Notes: generated by a model from the sequence alone, not told the origin. 64,000 nucleotides of DNA from Citrus sinensis (GCF_022201045.2 NC_068557.1:30977501-31041500); one strand, 5' to 3'; positions 10,727 through 23,359 are shown, counted from the stretch's first letter. Numbers and translations: made by a program.

Positions 10727-13370
10727 GTCAATGGCGGCTTTGCAGAGAAAACTAGAATCTGTAATTTGTGTATGAGATGACCTCTGAACATTCAGGCTTA
10801 ATATATAAGACTAGACTAATGACAAAATACCCCTCAGGTTGCGAGTTTATTACCCCACCACCCCCCCCCCCCCCCAAAAAAAAAAAAAACAACTCACGTT
10901 TTCCATAGGTTCAGTTTGTAATTAATTAAACATTGATTTGGTCTTTGTTTTACTTTTATTCCCCCACGACTCCGAGTAAGTTTGCTTTTCCTGGAAAGTA
11001 AAGTGATTGGAACGTGTGTGGGTGTGTAAGTATATGATGTGTCGTCCAAAAACGAAAAAGTATGATGTGGCTTTAAGTAGAAGCAAAGAGATATATTATT
11101 GCGCATTTGCGTGTGGTGAAACATGGAGGAGCACTGCTGTTGATGTCACTGGAAAAATCCAACCCACATGAATATTATGATGATGATGATCATACAGGAT
11201 TATGATTGATGATTGCACATCTTGTCTGAAAAAGTTTACATATTTTGGTGGTCACATCGTCATCTCTCGATCGAATTGCTGTTAGATGAGTGCCCATTAA
11301 TTCAACAATCATGCACCAATAAACATTGCAATAATTGTTTTCTTGCTTAAAGTTTACACTTGAGTCACTATTAATATAAAATGCATATATAACCATTGTT
11401 CACACGTCACTGTGCTTTTGTTGCATTCACTTTCTCAGCGAAGGAAAAATTATGGAATATCATAGTTTTTTTCTTAAATAAATAAATAAGAAAATTAAAC
11501 ATAATTTTAATATATTTCAGTCGATACTCATATAGTTTCCATTCGACAAAACATTCTCTTTGCATGTCTATGAAAAAGTTTTTATTCTTATGCCCATTGT
11601 AAAAATACATTTTCATATAATAAAATTGTAAGGATATTATTTTTTTAATTTACCCAAAAAAAAGGTATCAAATAATTCATCCATTATGATAGATTTATAT
11701 TTTGGTTTGATTTTGGTTCAGTTTAAAAAATTTATGTGAGCTTCACTTTGAGAAGTGATTTTGTGAATGATGGCCGGCTGTCTCTCTTTAGGACAATTTT
11801 TTTAGTGACAAACTAAGATGAGACAATATTGAAAGTAAAGAAAATAATCGTTAGAGGTGACACTGACAATGGTCGATAATGATGCTCCAATGGTCAAGTT
11901 AGGTACGAGTTGGAGAAGATGAAGGGTTTCAAAGAAACACTTGAACAAGAGAAAATTTAAGTGTGGTGGGAGTGACAAATCTTACATTTCTTGTGGGACT
12001 AACTGGAACTTATAAAATGAGTTTCCTTAAAGACATCTTTATGTCTTTTGGATAACCGGAGAACAATATTTAGCTTTTTCCTCCTTAGTTGGGGGTTGTG
12101 GAGTAATTTAATTGTTCATATTGAGTCATTTCTCTTTTAGGCTATTTGTAGTGGACACTATCCCTGCGGATTGTCTCTGCTGACAATATATCTCTAAGTC
12201 CGTTGGTTTATTTCAAATGAGTCAATTGGGTTGAAAATACTGCTAATTTCATAAATAATTATTCAAGTTGTTGATCAATTAGTTTCCTTTCTTATTTTCA
12301 GTGCACGTGACTGTTAGAGAGATATTTTGCAATAATCCTAATAGGGACCGTACGATACTGATGCATAGTAATTTTGGGAAAGGATTTGTCTCCGTCTTAA
12401 TGGTCCTCTGTTGAAATGTGATAACTTTAAATTATTTTGAGAAATATTTTCTGCACTTGTTGTTAACGTATGTAGCTCATATTGTTTTCTTATGATCTTC
12501 TCATTTCACCCTTTTCCTTTCAATTTCTTCTTCACACTTTGCAAGGACATATTGGGTATGAAAATTACTGTACACGTGTCACAATCCAATTATATGACCC
12601 AAATTTTGCCTCCAACCATGCGAACAGGGAAATCTTATTATTTGCTACTAGAAATTGAAACAAGTAATTTTTTATTACATGTCATTTCAAAGTCAACTGT
12701 CAAAACAATAATTTTCAAATTGTAGGGGTATTATGGTGAAAAAAGTCACTAAATTGAGTTAATATGCCGATTCAGATTCTAAATTCGAATCATTTGATGC
12801 CAACTTATGGGTTAGGTATAAGAGCTGAAGTCAAACCCATAATAAAACGTTGAATTGAAAACGTCCATATCTGCTTAACTTAGTCATCACGCGTTTTATT
12901 GGCTCCCCACGTGGGAAGATACACTGCCAATAGCTACTCGCCACATCGAAAGAAAAACATTAGCCTTCTTCAAGCAGCTGCAGTGAGTTCACACAAGACT
13001 TTCACTTTCTTTTACTGCTGTTGGGGTCATTGATATCTTATCTTTAATGAATGTGCAACGACACAAAAAAAAAAAAAAAAAGTGATCAATGTGGAAAATG
13101 GCAAAAATAATAAAGAAGACGAAAGTAATACATGTCGTTTGCTCTTGATCTCATTAAAGTCGTTCACTCCAACGACAATTTGGTTTGGACCGGAGAACAC
13201 GTAATTTGAATATTTGGTCGTACAATAATATCATGATACTCTTCTTGCAGTGCATTTGTATGTCAGAGGAACCAGAACTAGATTTTGGTTTGGTAGGGGC
13301 CTGGGCATAATTTTAAATTTACAAACTTCTAAGAGAGTCATTGTACAAAACGGTAAAACGGTAAATCTTT

Positions 13371-14019
13371 TATGATGCGTTTACTTTTAAAATTATAAAA
13401 TTAAAATAATTTATATTTACTTATTAAAATAAAAAAAAAGAAATTGGATTCATTTACGCAGGCCCTACACCAGATTGGGAAACAACAATGGGAGTCTGAT
13501 TCTAAGGAGGGTTGTGAATCAGACTCTCATTTTCAAAACTATTCATTTTATCCCTTTTAAATTTTTATAACTCTTAAATTACTCTTAATTATATTTTTTA
13601 TATTTACATTTTGGTCCCCATAAATTTTATGAAAATACCTAAAAGCTTTTAGTTTTGTATTATTTGTAAATAAGTCCTCCATTATTTATTTATTATTATT
13701 ATTGTCATTATTATTATATTAATATTGTTATTATTAAAATTTATTATTTAATTATTTTTTTGTCATTATTTTTAGTTTTATTTATTATAATAGATACAAA
13801 TAATACTAAGTACAACACTTAATAATAGACATTTTAGTAACTTGTAACAATTTATTTTAATGTCAAGATAAAGTAAGCACGTTAATAAAATTACGGCTCA
13901 TTCTAATTTCGATTCAAATAACTTGAGTAAACAATTTATTCTGATTCCCATTCTTTATCCTGATTCCAGCCCATTTTGATTTTATCCTATTCTAATTACC
14001 GATTAGTAAACGCAGTATA
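13371..14019. mobile_element. Probable MITE with GCGTTTACT terminal inverted repeats
   Basis: The left end TATGATGCGTTTACT and the reverse complement of the right end, TATACTGCGTTTACT, agree at 13 of 15 positions. The interior is non-coding and AT-rich with a further internal inverted motif (GAGTCTGATTC / GAATCAGACTC near 13492-13530). No clear target duplication was found, so superfamily is open. Confidence 0.5.
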
Positions 14020-14979
14020 AGAAGACTCAAATAATTAGTTTTACCAAATAATGCACTCAATTTTAGTTACCTCACAATATTTTCTGCATTTTTTAGGCCT
14101 CAACATAGTTGATAGTTCCGTTCCTGTTTAGGATGATAATGATTATTTAAATATTTGTTAGTTCCTTTTATTGAGGATGACAATGATTATTTAAATATAT
14201 ATTTATGTATTCTCCTGTAGGGATGGAAAATGCCAGTTGCCACATGTGTTTCATGTCTCAATTAATAAAACAGTTTATGCTTTTAGAATTTTACAATTTA
14301 GGTGGGACTAATGCTTTCCTTACTTGAACATTAATTGAGTCTTAAAAAATAAACTAATATGTTTAATCTTATATTTATTATTTTACTGAACTCAAGTATC
14401 TGTTAATATTCAAAAAAAAAAAACTCAAATATTTCTTAGTAATAAATATAGTGTGGATGCTTATTGTTCAACCGACAAAACTCTTTTAGATGGTAAATTA
14501 CATTTGAACTTTGAATTAGTTTCGGAGATAGCAAATGAATTGAATTTTCATCATATGCAATATTTATTTGAAGCAAAGATGAAGGAGTGGTGGGACAGAG
14601 GAGGGGAGGAAAACTGAAGCCCAACGATAGTCCATATAAGGAAAACACTAACTAAGAACTTTCATATTACTTCTGAACAGATATGTCCCTTTGGGATGTT
14701 TGATCTTTAATATCAATAAATTCATAAATTGGGAAAAAAAGGTAACTTATAACTTTGGATCCATGTTAATTTATATAATGAAAATTATCAACCATGTTTG
14801 TGGGGGGATTTGTTACCCTTTCATGGAGGGGTATCACTGATAATTATTAGATTACTTTGGCTTATCTTTTTCTTTGATTTTTTTTTTTGGCTCTTTCTTT
14901 TTTAGGGTATTTTATAAGACTTTTTTTTTAACTTATGGATTTTAAAGAATAAGGCGCATTACGTCTCCCTAGGTGCTAA

Positions 14980-14982
14980 AAT

Positions 14983-15035
<53 letters not shown>

Positions 15036-15058
15036 GATATATTTATAGAGAGAGAGAG
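14980..15058. repeat. CT/TA/GA compound microsatellite, self-complementary
   Basis: A (TC)n run passes into (TA)n and then (GA)n, so the tract can fold on itself into a long hairpin; a second short GAGAGA block follows. Likely hypervariable in length. Confidence 0.85.
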
Positions 15059-16039
15059 GGGATAGTGATCCAATCTACGAGTCCCAGATTGCATCACTAT
15101 CCTTGAATTCAACGGCCCTGGGTGGCTTCTTTTTTCTTTTTTGTTTTGTTGGCTGCACATGACAGGTTTTGGATTTAGCCTTTGTCCCAATCTCGTATTG
15201 AAACATTTTCCTATATATATAGCCCTTCTTTAGGGGGCGTCCTCTCTTTTTTTTCATGCAGAAATATTTTTATATCATGGGGTTTAAATCACACAGTTTT
15301 ATAATTCTTTCAAATATAACTAAATCGTATATTTAAGAATATCTCTACATTTAAAAAAAATGAGAGCGCCTGCACTTTGTTGCAAAAGAAAAGTAATTAA
15401 GGAACTAAAGCCTAGTAAAAGGCTGACAAAACACATCCAAAACGATGTTGCCAGTGCTATGGACTTTTGCTTGAGTAGATCCAAAATGATGAATGGGATT
15501 GTGGCACTACACTCACCGCCAATGCGAAAGGATGCCACCGAAAAGAATGGAATGCTACTTCGCTCTTCTAGATGCGTCGTTTTGGGTGTGTTTAAAAAAA
15601 TAAGATTTAAACTCACCCAAAACGACATTGTTTTAGGTGTTTTTTTTATCAGCCGTTTCACATATTAGTGCTCAATGCAAAAATGTATTCTAATCCTTCT
15701 CTACAAAACAGTAAGTCAAAAACACGAACCAGCGAATAAATACAATATTATTTGCAATGAAATTTTGGAATATGTACCACTACTTAAGAAATAAAAGTTG
15801 GACGCTACTACTATGGCGAAAAATTATGGTATTATGCTAGATTGTTGGTTGAAGTTGATCTCCCGAGAACTACGCCTGAAAAAATAAAAATGTAACGTTA
15901 TATTTTGATGAAAATAGTAAATGTTGACGCAGATGTGTGTACGAGCATATATTGCACAAACTAGCTATATCTAGGGCATAATTTTATTTGTTACCTTTTA
16001 ATTTGTTGATGGCTAGCTAGAAATATTAGGATGATTGCA

Positions 16040-16135
16040 CAGATGAATTGCCGGGCAAATCTCCTTTGGCAGTGAGCTAGGTTGCTCCTCCCTGCAGCCA
16101 ACTGCCAATAGAGAATTGCCCAGTAATGCATCTAA
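16040..16135 (-). ncRNA. MIR399: MIR399 precursor hairpin (mature ends GCCCGG)
   Basis: On the minus strand the 21 bases complementary to 16051-16071 are a complete mature miR399 of the type TGCCAAAGGAGA followed by TTTGCCCGG (as I recall it, identical to Arabidopsis miR399f). The 5' arm, complementary to 16103-16123, reads GGGCAATTCTCTATTGGCAG and pairs with it along the whole length with a few bulges, as in known miR399-star strands. The loop is about 30 bases. miR399 guides cleavage of PHO2 (UBC24) mRNA and so raises phosphate uptake and transport. A TATA box and a P1BS motif lie upstream on the same strand. Confidence 0.93.
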
Positions 16136-16206
16136 ACACTTGATTCATTTGATGGACTCAAACTCAAATTTTTCTCTCTCGATGAAGAGTGTTAAATCTC
16201 CAGACG

Positions 16207-16215
16207 TATATATAG
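16207..16215 (-). promoter_or_regulatory. TATA box of minus-strand MIR399
   Basis: Minus strand reads CTATATATA. It is about 85 bases upstream of the hairpin's 5' arm and 35 bases downstream of a P1BS motif, a normal place for a pri-miRNA TATA box. Confidence 0.65.
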
Positions 16216-16250
16216 GCGAAGAGAAAACTCTGGTATTTTTCATGCAAACA

Positions 16251-16258
16251 GGATATCC
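16251..16258. promoter_or_regulatory. P1BS (PHR1-binding) motif GGATATCC
   Basis: Perfect palindromic match to GNATATNC, the known binding site of PHR1-type MYB-CC factors, upstream of the TATA box of the 16-kb MIR399. Links the locus to phosphate-starvation induction by inference. Confidence 0.7.
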
Positions 16259-16559
16259 GAAGCACATACTCTCTACGTATTTCAGCATTTGGTAAGTAGC
16301 TTAGAAAAAAAGGCTAAAGCTAAAGTGGTCCATAATTTAGCTTTGATTCGCATAGCGTCAGCTTCAGCTTCAGCTACTTGATCCACGTACTAGGTTGATT
16401 AAGGGTTCCCAGCATTCCCTTCTTACAGAAAAAATATAACGGCATCATCGTTCTATCCCAGGAATTATTCTCTGCAACACGTCCTTATCTGGGGTTGAAA
16501 GAATTTCTGCACTCAAACCTTGTAGGTATTATAGTTGCTTCATTATTAAATGCAAAAAT

Positions 16560-17015
16560 TGTACATTAAATACGCCTCATATATGAGTTAAAATTTACCT
16601 TAAGTACTATTGTTGGGTCATCACTTGTAAACTTAAGTTTTTGGGTTAAACTAGTTTCACTAACATGGTATCAGAGACAAGTTCTCAAGTTTTGATCACC
16701 TTATAACATACAAACTATTTCGATTGTATCTTCAATGTTCTTAGTTCACTTTTAGACTCTTTTCTTTTAGTTCATTTATGAATTTTTGTCTTAAGTCTTA
16801 ATTCATATTTTAGGTGAACAAAAGTATTAAGACTTGTTTTAAATTTCACTTTTAGACTCGTCTTTTGGTCCATTTATTAATTTTGTCTTAAATCTTAATT
16901 CATATTTTAGGTGAACAGAACTATTAAGACTTGTTTTAAATATTATTATTGAATTCTCACCTATGAATTTAAGTTTTTTTTTTAATCAAACAATTTCTCT
17001 AACAATAAGGCGCTT
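16560..17015 (+). mobile_element. LTR-retrotransposon fossil (copia-like or TRIM), two LTR ends and PBS
   Basis: TGGTATCAGAG at about 16666, right after a sequence ending in CTAACA, matches the initiator tRNA-Met primer-binding site that follows the left LTR in many plant copia and TRIM elements. A second, diverged copy of the same LTR-end sequence lies near 16950-17010. In between are two tandem copies of a unit of about 98 bases (near 16748-16946). No coding domain is present; it is a broken, short, old relic lying between the divergent MIR399 genes. Confidence 0.5.
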
Positions 17016-17493
17016 AACATATTCTAAAGAATCATATGTGATTGATTACTTGTCAGCTGGACGTAAAAAAGTCCCCTTTTCAATCCCTATTTCGAATTTC
17101 AATAATCAGATCAATTACTCTATTAGGGGGAACAAAAAGAAAACGAAAATTTCCAAACAGCGAGAGACAATATTTAAAATATGTATGCGGCCATTCGCGG
17201 ACAAGGGTGCTTAATTTTAATGGCCTTAAAAGATATATAAGTAAGAGTGGGTTGACTTGGGTGTTTATAAAAAATGCAACAGGGGAATGGACAGGATACA
17301 ATATTCGACTTCTTTGTAGGCATAATAAACTTGATAGTCGATAAAATGTTCATATATTTTCGCTGCATAAATGAAGATGTTAACTGATCAGAATTCGGTG
17401 ATTGAGTAAAGGACTGCTGATGATGAAGTTTTGGGTTGGGACCATGAACCCTTAAGAAAAAGAACATGGGAGTTATCTACAGGAATTGTACTG
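17016..17493. other. Divergent inter-MIR399 spacer
   Basis: AT-rich DNA between the LTR fossil and the promoter of the plus-strand MIR399. No supported gene; overlapping open frames on both strands are chance products. Confidence 0.35.
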
Positions 17494-17525
17494 GCATATC
17501 CTATCACTTTGTTCATGGCATATCC
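17494..17525. promoter_or_regulatory. Two P1BS motifs GCATATCC, 24 bases apart
   Basis: Identical GNATATNC matches at 17494-17501 and 17518-17525. Paired P1BS elements are typical of strongly phosphate-responsive promoters. A TATA box follows 23 bases downstream. Confidence 0.75.
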
Positions 17526-17548
17526 AAGTGCAGGTGCGAATATTGTGG

Positions 17549-17556
17549 TATAAAAA
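17549..17556 (+). promoter_or_regulatory. TATA box (TATAAAAA) of plus-strand MIR399
   Basis: Lies 23 bases after the second P1BS and about 100 bases before the hairpin, so the transcription start is expected near 17580. Confidence 0.75.
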
Positions 17557-17644
17557 GGCTTAACTGTGAATGCTGTGAGGACTCAGGTGGCTTGGCTGGT
17601 AGATCGAAGAATTTGTTCCATCAATACAAAGTGACAATGTGGTT

Positions 17645-17760
17645 GAGGAATAACAGTGCAGTCCTCCTTTGGCGTGCAGATTGCAAAGAGATAATGCATA
17701 TTATTTCATTCATTTGCATCCTTCTGTTTGCCAAAGGAGAATTGCCCTGCCATTCACTCT
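17645..17760 (+). ncRNA. MIR399: MIR399 precursor hairpin (mature ends GCCCTG)
   Basis: The 3' arm at 17729-17749 is a full mature miR399, TGCCAAAGGAGA followed by ATTGCCCTG. The 5' arm at 17656-17676 reads GTGCAGTCCTCCTTTGGCGT, the typical miR399-star type, and pairs across the duplex. The loop is about 52 bases, within the family's range. It has the best promoter of the cluster: two P1BS motifs and a TATA box. It is transcribed away from the MIR399 at 16 kb, so the two form a divergent pair about 1.5 kb apart. Confidence 0.94.
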
Positions 17761-17822
17761 CGCAGCTAGTTGTAATTGTTGCAAGATTCCAGCAGCCTCA
17801 TTCAATTTGTTTGCCAAATTAA

Positions 17823-18660
17823 TGTAACAAACGATTTCATCATTTACCATTCTGAGTTCAATATGCATTTTGAATGTCTCAAAATTCTCTTGCTATATAT
17901 ACACACGCACACGCGCGCGCATGATAACAGCTTATTTGCGCTCAACTCAGGGGCCGGGCACCCGGGTCCCAGGAAAGATATCTAGATAAGCTAATTTCTA
18001 TCAATAGTTCGATCACGTTACGTTGTTGCCCCTTTTAGTTTGTATTTTTAATGTTATGGCTTCTCAGGTCTTTTAATTTGTTTCTCCATTATGGCCCTTT
18101 ACTCCAAAATGGTGGCTTGGTTCCGCCAAACAAGAGTGTCAATCGAAAATGCCATCGTGGAAGCTGCTAGTTCAAGACGATTGCCAAATCAGAGACATGT
18201 ATATTGTACGTGTTGGCAAATGATAATGATTGGCTGTATACAGTTATATTTTCCAATTTAAATATTGCATCCGTTTCTCAGTTTTTTACAATCTCAGTCT
18301 TTGTTTTTCCGATTATAATTGAATTAATTAGAAGCCGAATTAATTTGAAACTTGTTTTCAGATTTCATGCATTCATCTTGTCTGGTTCTAAAAGGTTGGA
18401 ATGCACTAGAGTAAAAGCTTCGTCATGTGTATTTGTCATGCACCGCTTGGAAAAAAAAAAAGAGAGAGCCAAACGTGGCTGATTTCAAAAGCAACAGCCA
18501 GCTGCCTGCTTCACCACTTCTCCACATGCCAAGTTTACTCCTTGCTTGCCACATGCATATTTGACCTGCATGCTTCACTTGTGAGTTGGTGGTCATGTAT
18601 ATATAATTGAAAATAATTGAAAGCAGCTCTTATTTATGCTTCCATTTCCGAAGTGAAATC
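17823..18660. other. Downstream flank of MIR399, AT-rich
   Basis: Contains a short CA/CG alternating run near 17901-17922 and a purine-rich tract from about 18660. No gene recognised. Confidence 0.35.
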
Positions 18661-19395
18661 AAAACCGAGAGAAGAAAAGAAGAAAAACCGAGAGAAAAGA
18701 GAAGAGAAAAGAGAAGGACAAAGAAATAGAAAGAAGCTGAGTGTGAGAAATAAAGTGGAATTAAGAGGAAATAATACGAAAATTAGAATTGGATAGTTAG
18801 ATTAAATTTAATTGAACTAGTGGGTAATAAATTTTTGAAATTTGAGCAATTATGTTACAGTTTGCATGATACGTAGAAGTTATTATATCAGTTCTAACAG
18901 TTAATTTTCGAACCATGTATTTTAGGAGGAACTCGAGAATCCAGGAACCTACAAGAGCCCCAACGAACCCCAGAGTGAAATATGATATGTGAGTGGATAC
19001 TATTATTACTATTATGTATTCCATGAAGCATTTATGTTTGATAATATGATTTAATATCATGATATGATTACATGTACGCATATTATATATTTGATTGAGT
19101 CATGAGATGTGATTACCAGTTGCCATATATGTACCATTCCCTGTAACTTTGCGCATCTGTATTAAGAGTTAGGTTACTCTATCCGAGCAATGTAGCTAAA
19201 TTCTGCCGGGTATTGAGAGTTTTTTTCCCCGCTCTACTCGTGCGATGATGATCCCGACGAGTATTGAGAGTTATTTCCCCTGGGTACTATTTAGTGCAGT
19301 TTCTAATGTATGTATGTATGAATTCCATGTTTGCTGATGTATTATATTCAATGTGGAGTTATGTCACATAATTATGCATAAGCACTAGTACACTA

Positions 19396-19432
<37 letters not shown>

Positions 19433-19845
19433 TTAATATATATAATTGCATCCACTCACTGAGCGCAAGCTCACTATTTTCTATTTACCCATTTTCTCCT
19501 AGGATTCCGCAGGATTTCGTGCAGATAAGTTCTAGTTAATTGAGGTTAGGCCACGAGACGCATTGCTGCATGTCTTGCATTTTGAGCACGTTTATGTTGC
19601 TTATGTTTTATATGTAAATATACATGTAATGTCAGTATGTACAATGAAACATAAGCTATGCAAGTTTTGAATTCATATATGGTTTAAAAAAAGGCACAGA
19701 GGTGGTTATGTGTTTATAGGAAATGCCATATTTTATACATATTTTCATGAATTAAATCTGTGCCACAAGTTTTAGTTATTGGTCTGCACGATTCGCCTCA
19801 AATCAGACATGTAGGTCGGGGCAGGTCGTGTCAGTATTTCTATGA
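18660..19845 (+). mobile_element. Possible solo LTR or LTR fossil
   Basis: The stretch has the texture of a plant LTR: a block with CCACTCACTGAGC near 19452, a run reading AGGATTCCGCAGGATTTCG and an end-type segment rich in GGTCGGGGCAGGTCGTGTCA near 19815. It shows no coding domain. Boundaries and superfamily are uncertain; I rank it only as a probable old fossil. It contains a (TTA)n microsatellite at 19397-19432. Confidence 0.3.
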
Positions 19846-22800
19846 TAGATTTTATTTTCATTTTGTAATTAGATCTATATTATCATCGTAACTAGACACA
19901 CATATATAAAATCATTCTTAGGTGTGGATGTCTGCATTTTTCTTAATGTGGACACATTTTTAAACTGTGCGATTTAAATGAGTTAGTTATTAAATAAACT
20001 ATAAAACCATATGGTTTAAAAGAGTTTTAAAAAAAAAGCTCACTTTTCCTCCCCATTCCTTAGCATTCTGTAATTGTGGTCCGAATTTTCTTTTCTTTTT
20101 TTCGTTTGAATTTTTTTATTAACTATTTATTCTAAATGAAATAATCAATTGGTCAACCGCAGTTGATTATTTGATCAATTGGGTTCTTAAAATTATTGAG
20201 TTTCAAAAGCAGAATATTCAAGTGTTGTTTCATTGTATTTATAATTACTAAATAAACATAAATTTAAGTTGTCTAGATATATCTTTATTATTTTTCAAAG
20301 ACAAATTTATGCTGATGTGATAATATGCAAACAATATTATAATAGATATTTCAACCTAGTGATGAAATATCAATTATAATGTTTGTTGTTTAAAACTCCG
20401 TACTAAACTATTTAAGATTAAAGTAATATATGAAAATAAACTAGTCTACAGGATAAAAGAATTCTGATACTGATAAACAAGTAATTGATGGAAATAGCAG
20501 AAGTGTAATATAGTATAGGATTATGCATTATAACGTAGGATTACAATAAGAACTCTAAAAAATCTTATTAATATTACGTGATGGATTATTTTATAAGGTG
20601 GTTTTACAAACGACCCCATTCTAACTTCTAAAAGTTGTTGCTATGGAGAAAATTATAAAAGAAAAAAAATTTAAAATATATACCAATAATTAGCCATAAA
20701 TTAGGAAGTAAGTTGTCTTTGACATTTCAACAAATGCCAGACGTATCGTCAAAGTGTAAGGGTTCATCTCTCATATCGTCTTGGCACGATCATGGCATAA
20801 TTTTGCCACATTTGGACGTACATGTTTCTCCGTTAACTAACCAAAGCTAGTAACTCGTCTGAATAACGTTTCATTAATTTAATTGACCAAACAAAAAATT
20901 ACACATTAAACACGCATACATCTTTTTTGAGCTTCTCCAAGTGCTACAACATGTGAAAATGCATGCAGTGTGGCACTAAGTTGAGGTCTCTGAGCGCAAA
21001 AAAAGAGAGCTGTAATTAACATTTAACTGATCAATTTTATGTAAATATTATGTTTTTCCTTTCTAATTTACTCTTTTTATATTATGGCCACCTCAAATTA
21101 ATTTGTTTCTCATTCATTATGGCCCATCAAACTAAAATGTTGATTCTGCCACTGCACGCTTGAAACGAATAACTTGGATATCTTTAATTGGCAAAAATAT
21201 TTTTTTGAAAGAAAATACAAATAGCTGCCCGTTGGTGCAGAGCAATATTCAACTACCACAGAAAGAATTTCCCAGTAATATAGCAGGAGACATACTCTTT
21301 TAAGCCTTTCACCGATGAGCAGTTTCAAGGTTCCATAATCATTTGTAGTTAGGCCTTTTTTTTCCCAGAAAATTGCGTTCCTAAGTACATCCGTTATATC
21401 GTGAGGGCAATTAAGTTGCAGATCTGCTACCAAATATTGAATTAAGTTGTCCTCAATTTTCTTGCTTTCATTCTCCTCCTCCTCAAGTTCAAAAAGCTCT
21501 TTTCAAGGATATATAGATTAAAGGTTTTCCTAACTATAGGTTCTTTTAACCTTTCTCTTATTGTTTTTTCAATTTGATCTAGGAGGTACATCTCTTCATA
21601 ATTTTGTATTAACTTTCTTTTTCTTTACATCTTATTGACGAGCTTTATTTAAAAAAAAAAAAACCGTTATTTTGCCCCCAGCTGATCAGAGATTTGTACT
21701 ATTCCTTAAAAGTTGTCAATTAAATCGGAATGTACTTTCTTTCTTTTTTAATCTTAATCAATTACCTTGCCGCGGCAAGGTTGACAAATTGGGGGGAGAC
21801 AAAAATGGTACATCAATAATGGGAATGCTGTAAATATATATGGTCAAATAGGTACGTTAGTTGTTCGAATCATATAGGCTGTGTGTGTGTGTGTGGTTAC
21901 GGTCTCTCAATTCAGAAATTGCGATTATAAAACGTGGTTCTTGTTTAACTTAGGGCAATAACTAGGCCTCCTCAATCTCTGAAGGGCCAAAATATACGTG
22001 GTAGCCAGCTAGGGAGTCTAGAGACTTTCTTGAAAAGGGGGAGCATCAAAAGAGAAAAATCGAAGGAGAGCATGGAGAGAGCGAGAGGAAGATCCAGTGG
22101 GCATGTTCTCATTCTTCATTCTCTCTGATCTGGATGTGTCACATTTGTACATAAAGACATGAACGAAGTAGAATGAGCATTTTTATTGATGATATGTTTG
22201 TTGTGATTAAAGCTGAATAAATATCAAGATGTCATGGAAATGATGAGATATATGGTGATCAAATTGGGACCACGACACCAGGCCATGATTGAGAAAGGAT
22301 CCTTCACAGCAGGTTTTGAATTTGACTCTAGCTGCTGGCAATGGCATATGCCATGGAAAGTCCTTGTAGGGAAGAAATCATCAACATACTATTAGTATTA
22401 TGAAATTAATATTAAAGTCATGAAATGATCAGATGGCTATTCATCCTAGATATGATTAATTAATAGTCTGAAGAGAATTGAAATAGGCGGTGTGCTTTTT
22501 TTTTTATGATTAATCATATATGAACGTAAAATGAGACAAGATGCATGTAACTTAAGATGCTGCTGCAATAATTCCTATTAACTAAAATTCTGTATACTAA
22601 ATTGACTCAAAAAACCTAGTTATAATTTCTAATATATTATACCCCGCATATACTTCCTACATCAATATCAAATATGACAATATATGCTTCTTTAAAGTTA
22701 TATCATATAATTAGAAGGAAACTAAAGTTTATCTTGGATTTCAAACACGTATCCAGAAGCATCATGTATACATATATATGCTTGCAAATATATATGCCTT

Positions 22801-22880
22801 AAGGTGTAAGAAAAAGATGTTGCATGAGGCCCTTTTCGAAGGGAAGGGGGACCATGACTACAAAGAAGTGAAGAGAAAGC
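19846..22880. other. Intergenic, AT-rich, inside the MIR399 cluster
   Basis: No supported gene. A 107-codon open frame at 21110-21433 on the minus strand has no domain I recognise. Several short TG and A/T runs occur. I found no further miR399-like hairpin here. Confidence 0.4.
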
Positions 22881-22920
22881 TCAATTGGAATGATCCCTAG
22901 CATGTACCAGTACTTTCATC

Positions 22921-22928
22921 GAATATCC
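22921..22928. promoter_or_regulatory. P1BS motif GAATATCC
   Basis: Match to GNATATNC 124 bases before the 5' arm of the MIR399 hairpin at 23 kb. A weak TATA-like AATAAAA follows at 22953-22959, with nearly the same spacing as in the 17.6-kb copy. Confidence 0.65.
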
Positions 22929-23034
22929 AGATTATTATGCCAATTGTGCAGCAATAAAACTGGAAAGTCCTCCAAATTCTGGCAACAAGCACACACACCA
23001 GCGATCAGCAAGATTAATGTTGTTCTGCGGGCCG

Positions 23035-23175
23035 CGGGTAGAGGAGAATTCCAGGGCAATTCTCCTTTGGCAGAAAATATTGCGCTTGTACGTACACGCA
23101 CGGTGCAGTACTTGCACAGGTGCTATAATATATAATATTTGCCGCCAAAGGAGAATTGCCCTGCCATTCAACTAC
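23035..23175 (+). ncRNA. MIR399: MIR399 precursor, near-perfect inverted repeat
   Basis: The 3' arm at 23143-23163 is CGCCAAAGGAGA followed by ATTGCCCTG, a known C-starting miR399 variant type. The 5' arm at 23052-23072 is CAGGGCAATTCTCCTTTGGC plus A, complementary to it at all but one position, which is much tighter pairing than in the other three copies. Because of this the minus strand also folds, and there the 3' arm would be the canonical T-starting mature sequence. The P1BS upstream supports plus-strand transcription. The loop contains alternating TA and CG-rich parts. Confidence 0.9.
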
Positions 23176-23359
23176 TACCATATGTATGCATACTCATAAT
23201 GGAGCTGCATGCATTAATTGTTTTCTTCATTAACATGTCTATGTTAGTTAAGTTCTATCTTAATTTGAATTTTCTCGCAGGTGATAAAAGTGATGAAGCG
23301 GCAATGTTGACCTAGCTTCTTGACTTAATGCATGAGAGTCAATTTGTAAAGATATCTTA

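Larger units (their letters stand above)
10727..16039. other. Long intergenic stretch, AT-rich
   Basis: After the DUF1685 promoter there is a poly-C/poly-A run (10858-10889). A TIR-bearing element (13371-14019) and a CT/TA/GA microsatellite (14980-15058) are listed separately. Open frames of 60-113 codons here have no recognisable domain. A short inverted repeat with arms TCGTTTTGGGTG and CACCCAAAACGA lies at about 15575-15625. No gene is supported. Confidence 0.4.

Noticed and set aside
15320-15668. 102- and 113-codon frames on opposite strands
   Set aside because: Mutually overlapping, with no recognisable family; the region has short inverted repeats and looks like degenerate repeat DNA.
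17466-17822. 118-codon plus-strand frame
   Set aside because: It runs through the P1BS motifs, TATA box and the MIR399 hairpin; it is chance coding over a non-coding gene.
21110-21433. 107-codon minus-strand frame
   Set aside because: Begins MVADLQLNCPHD but shows no domain and no partner exons. A fragment of a repeat cannot be excluded.
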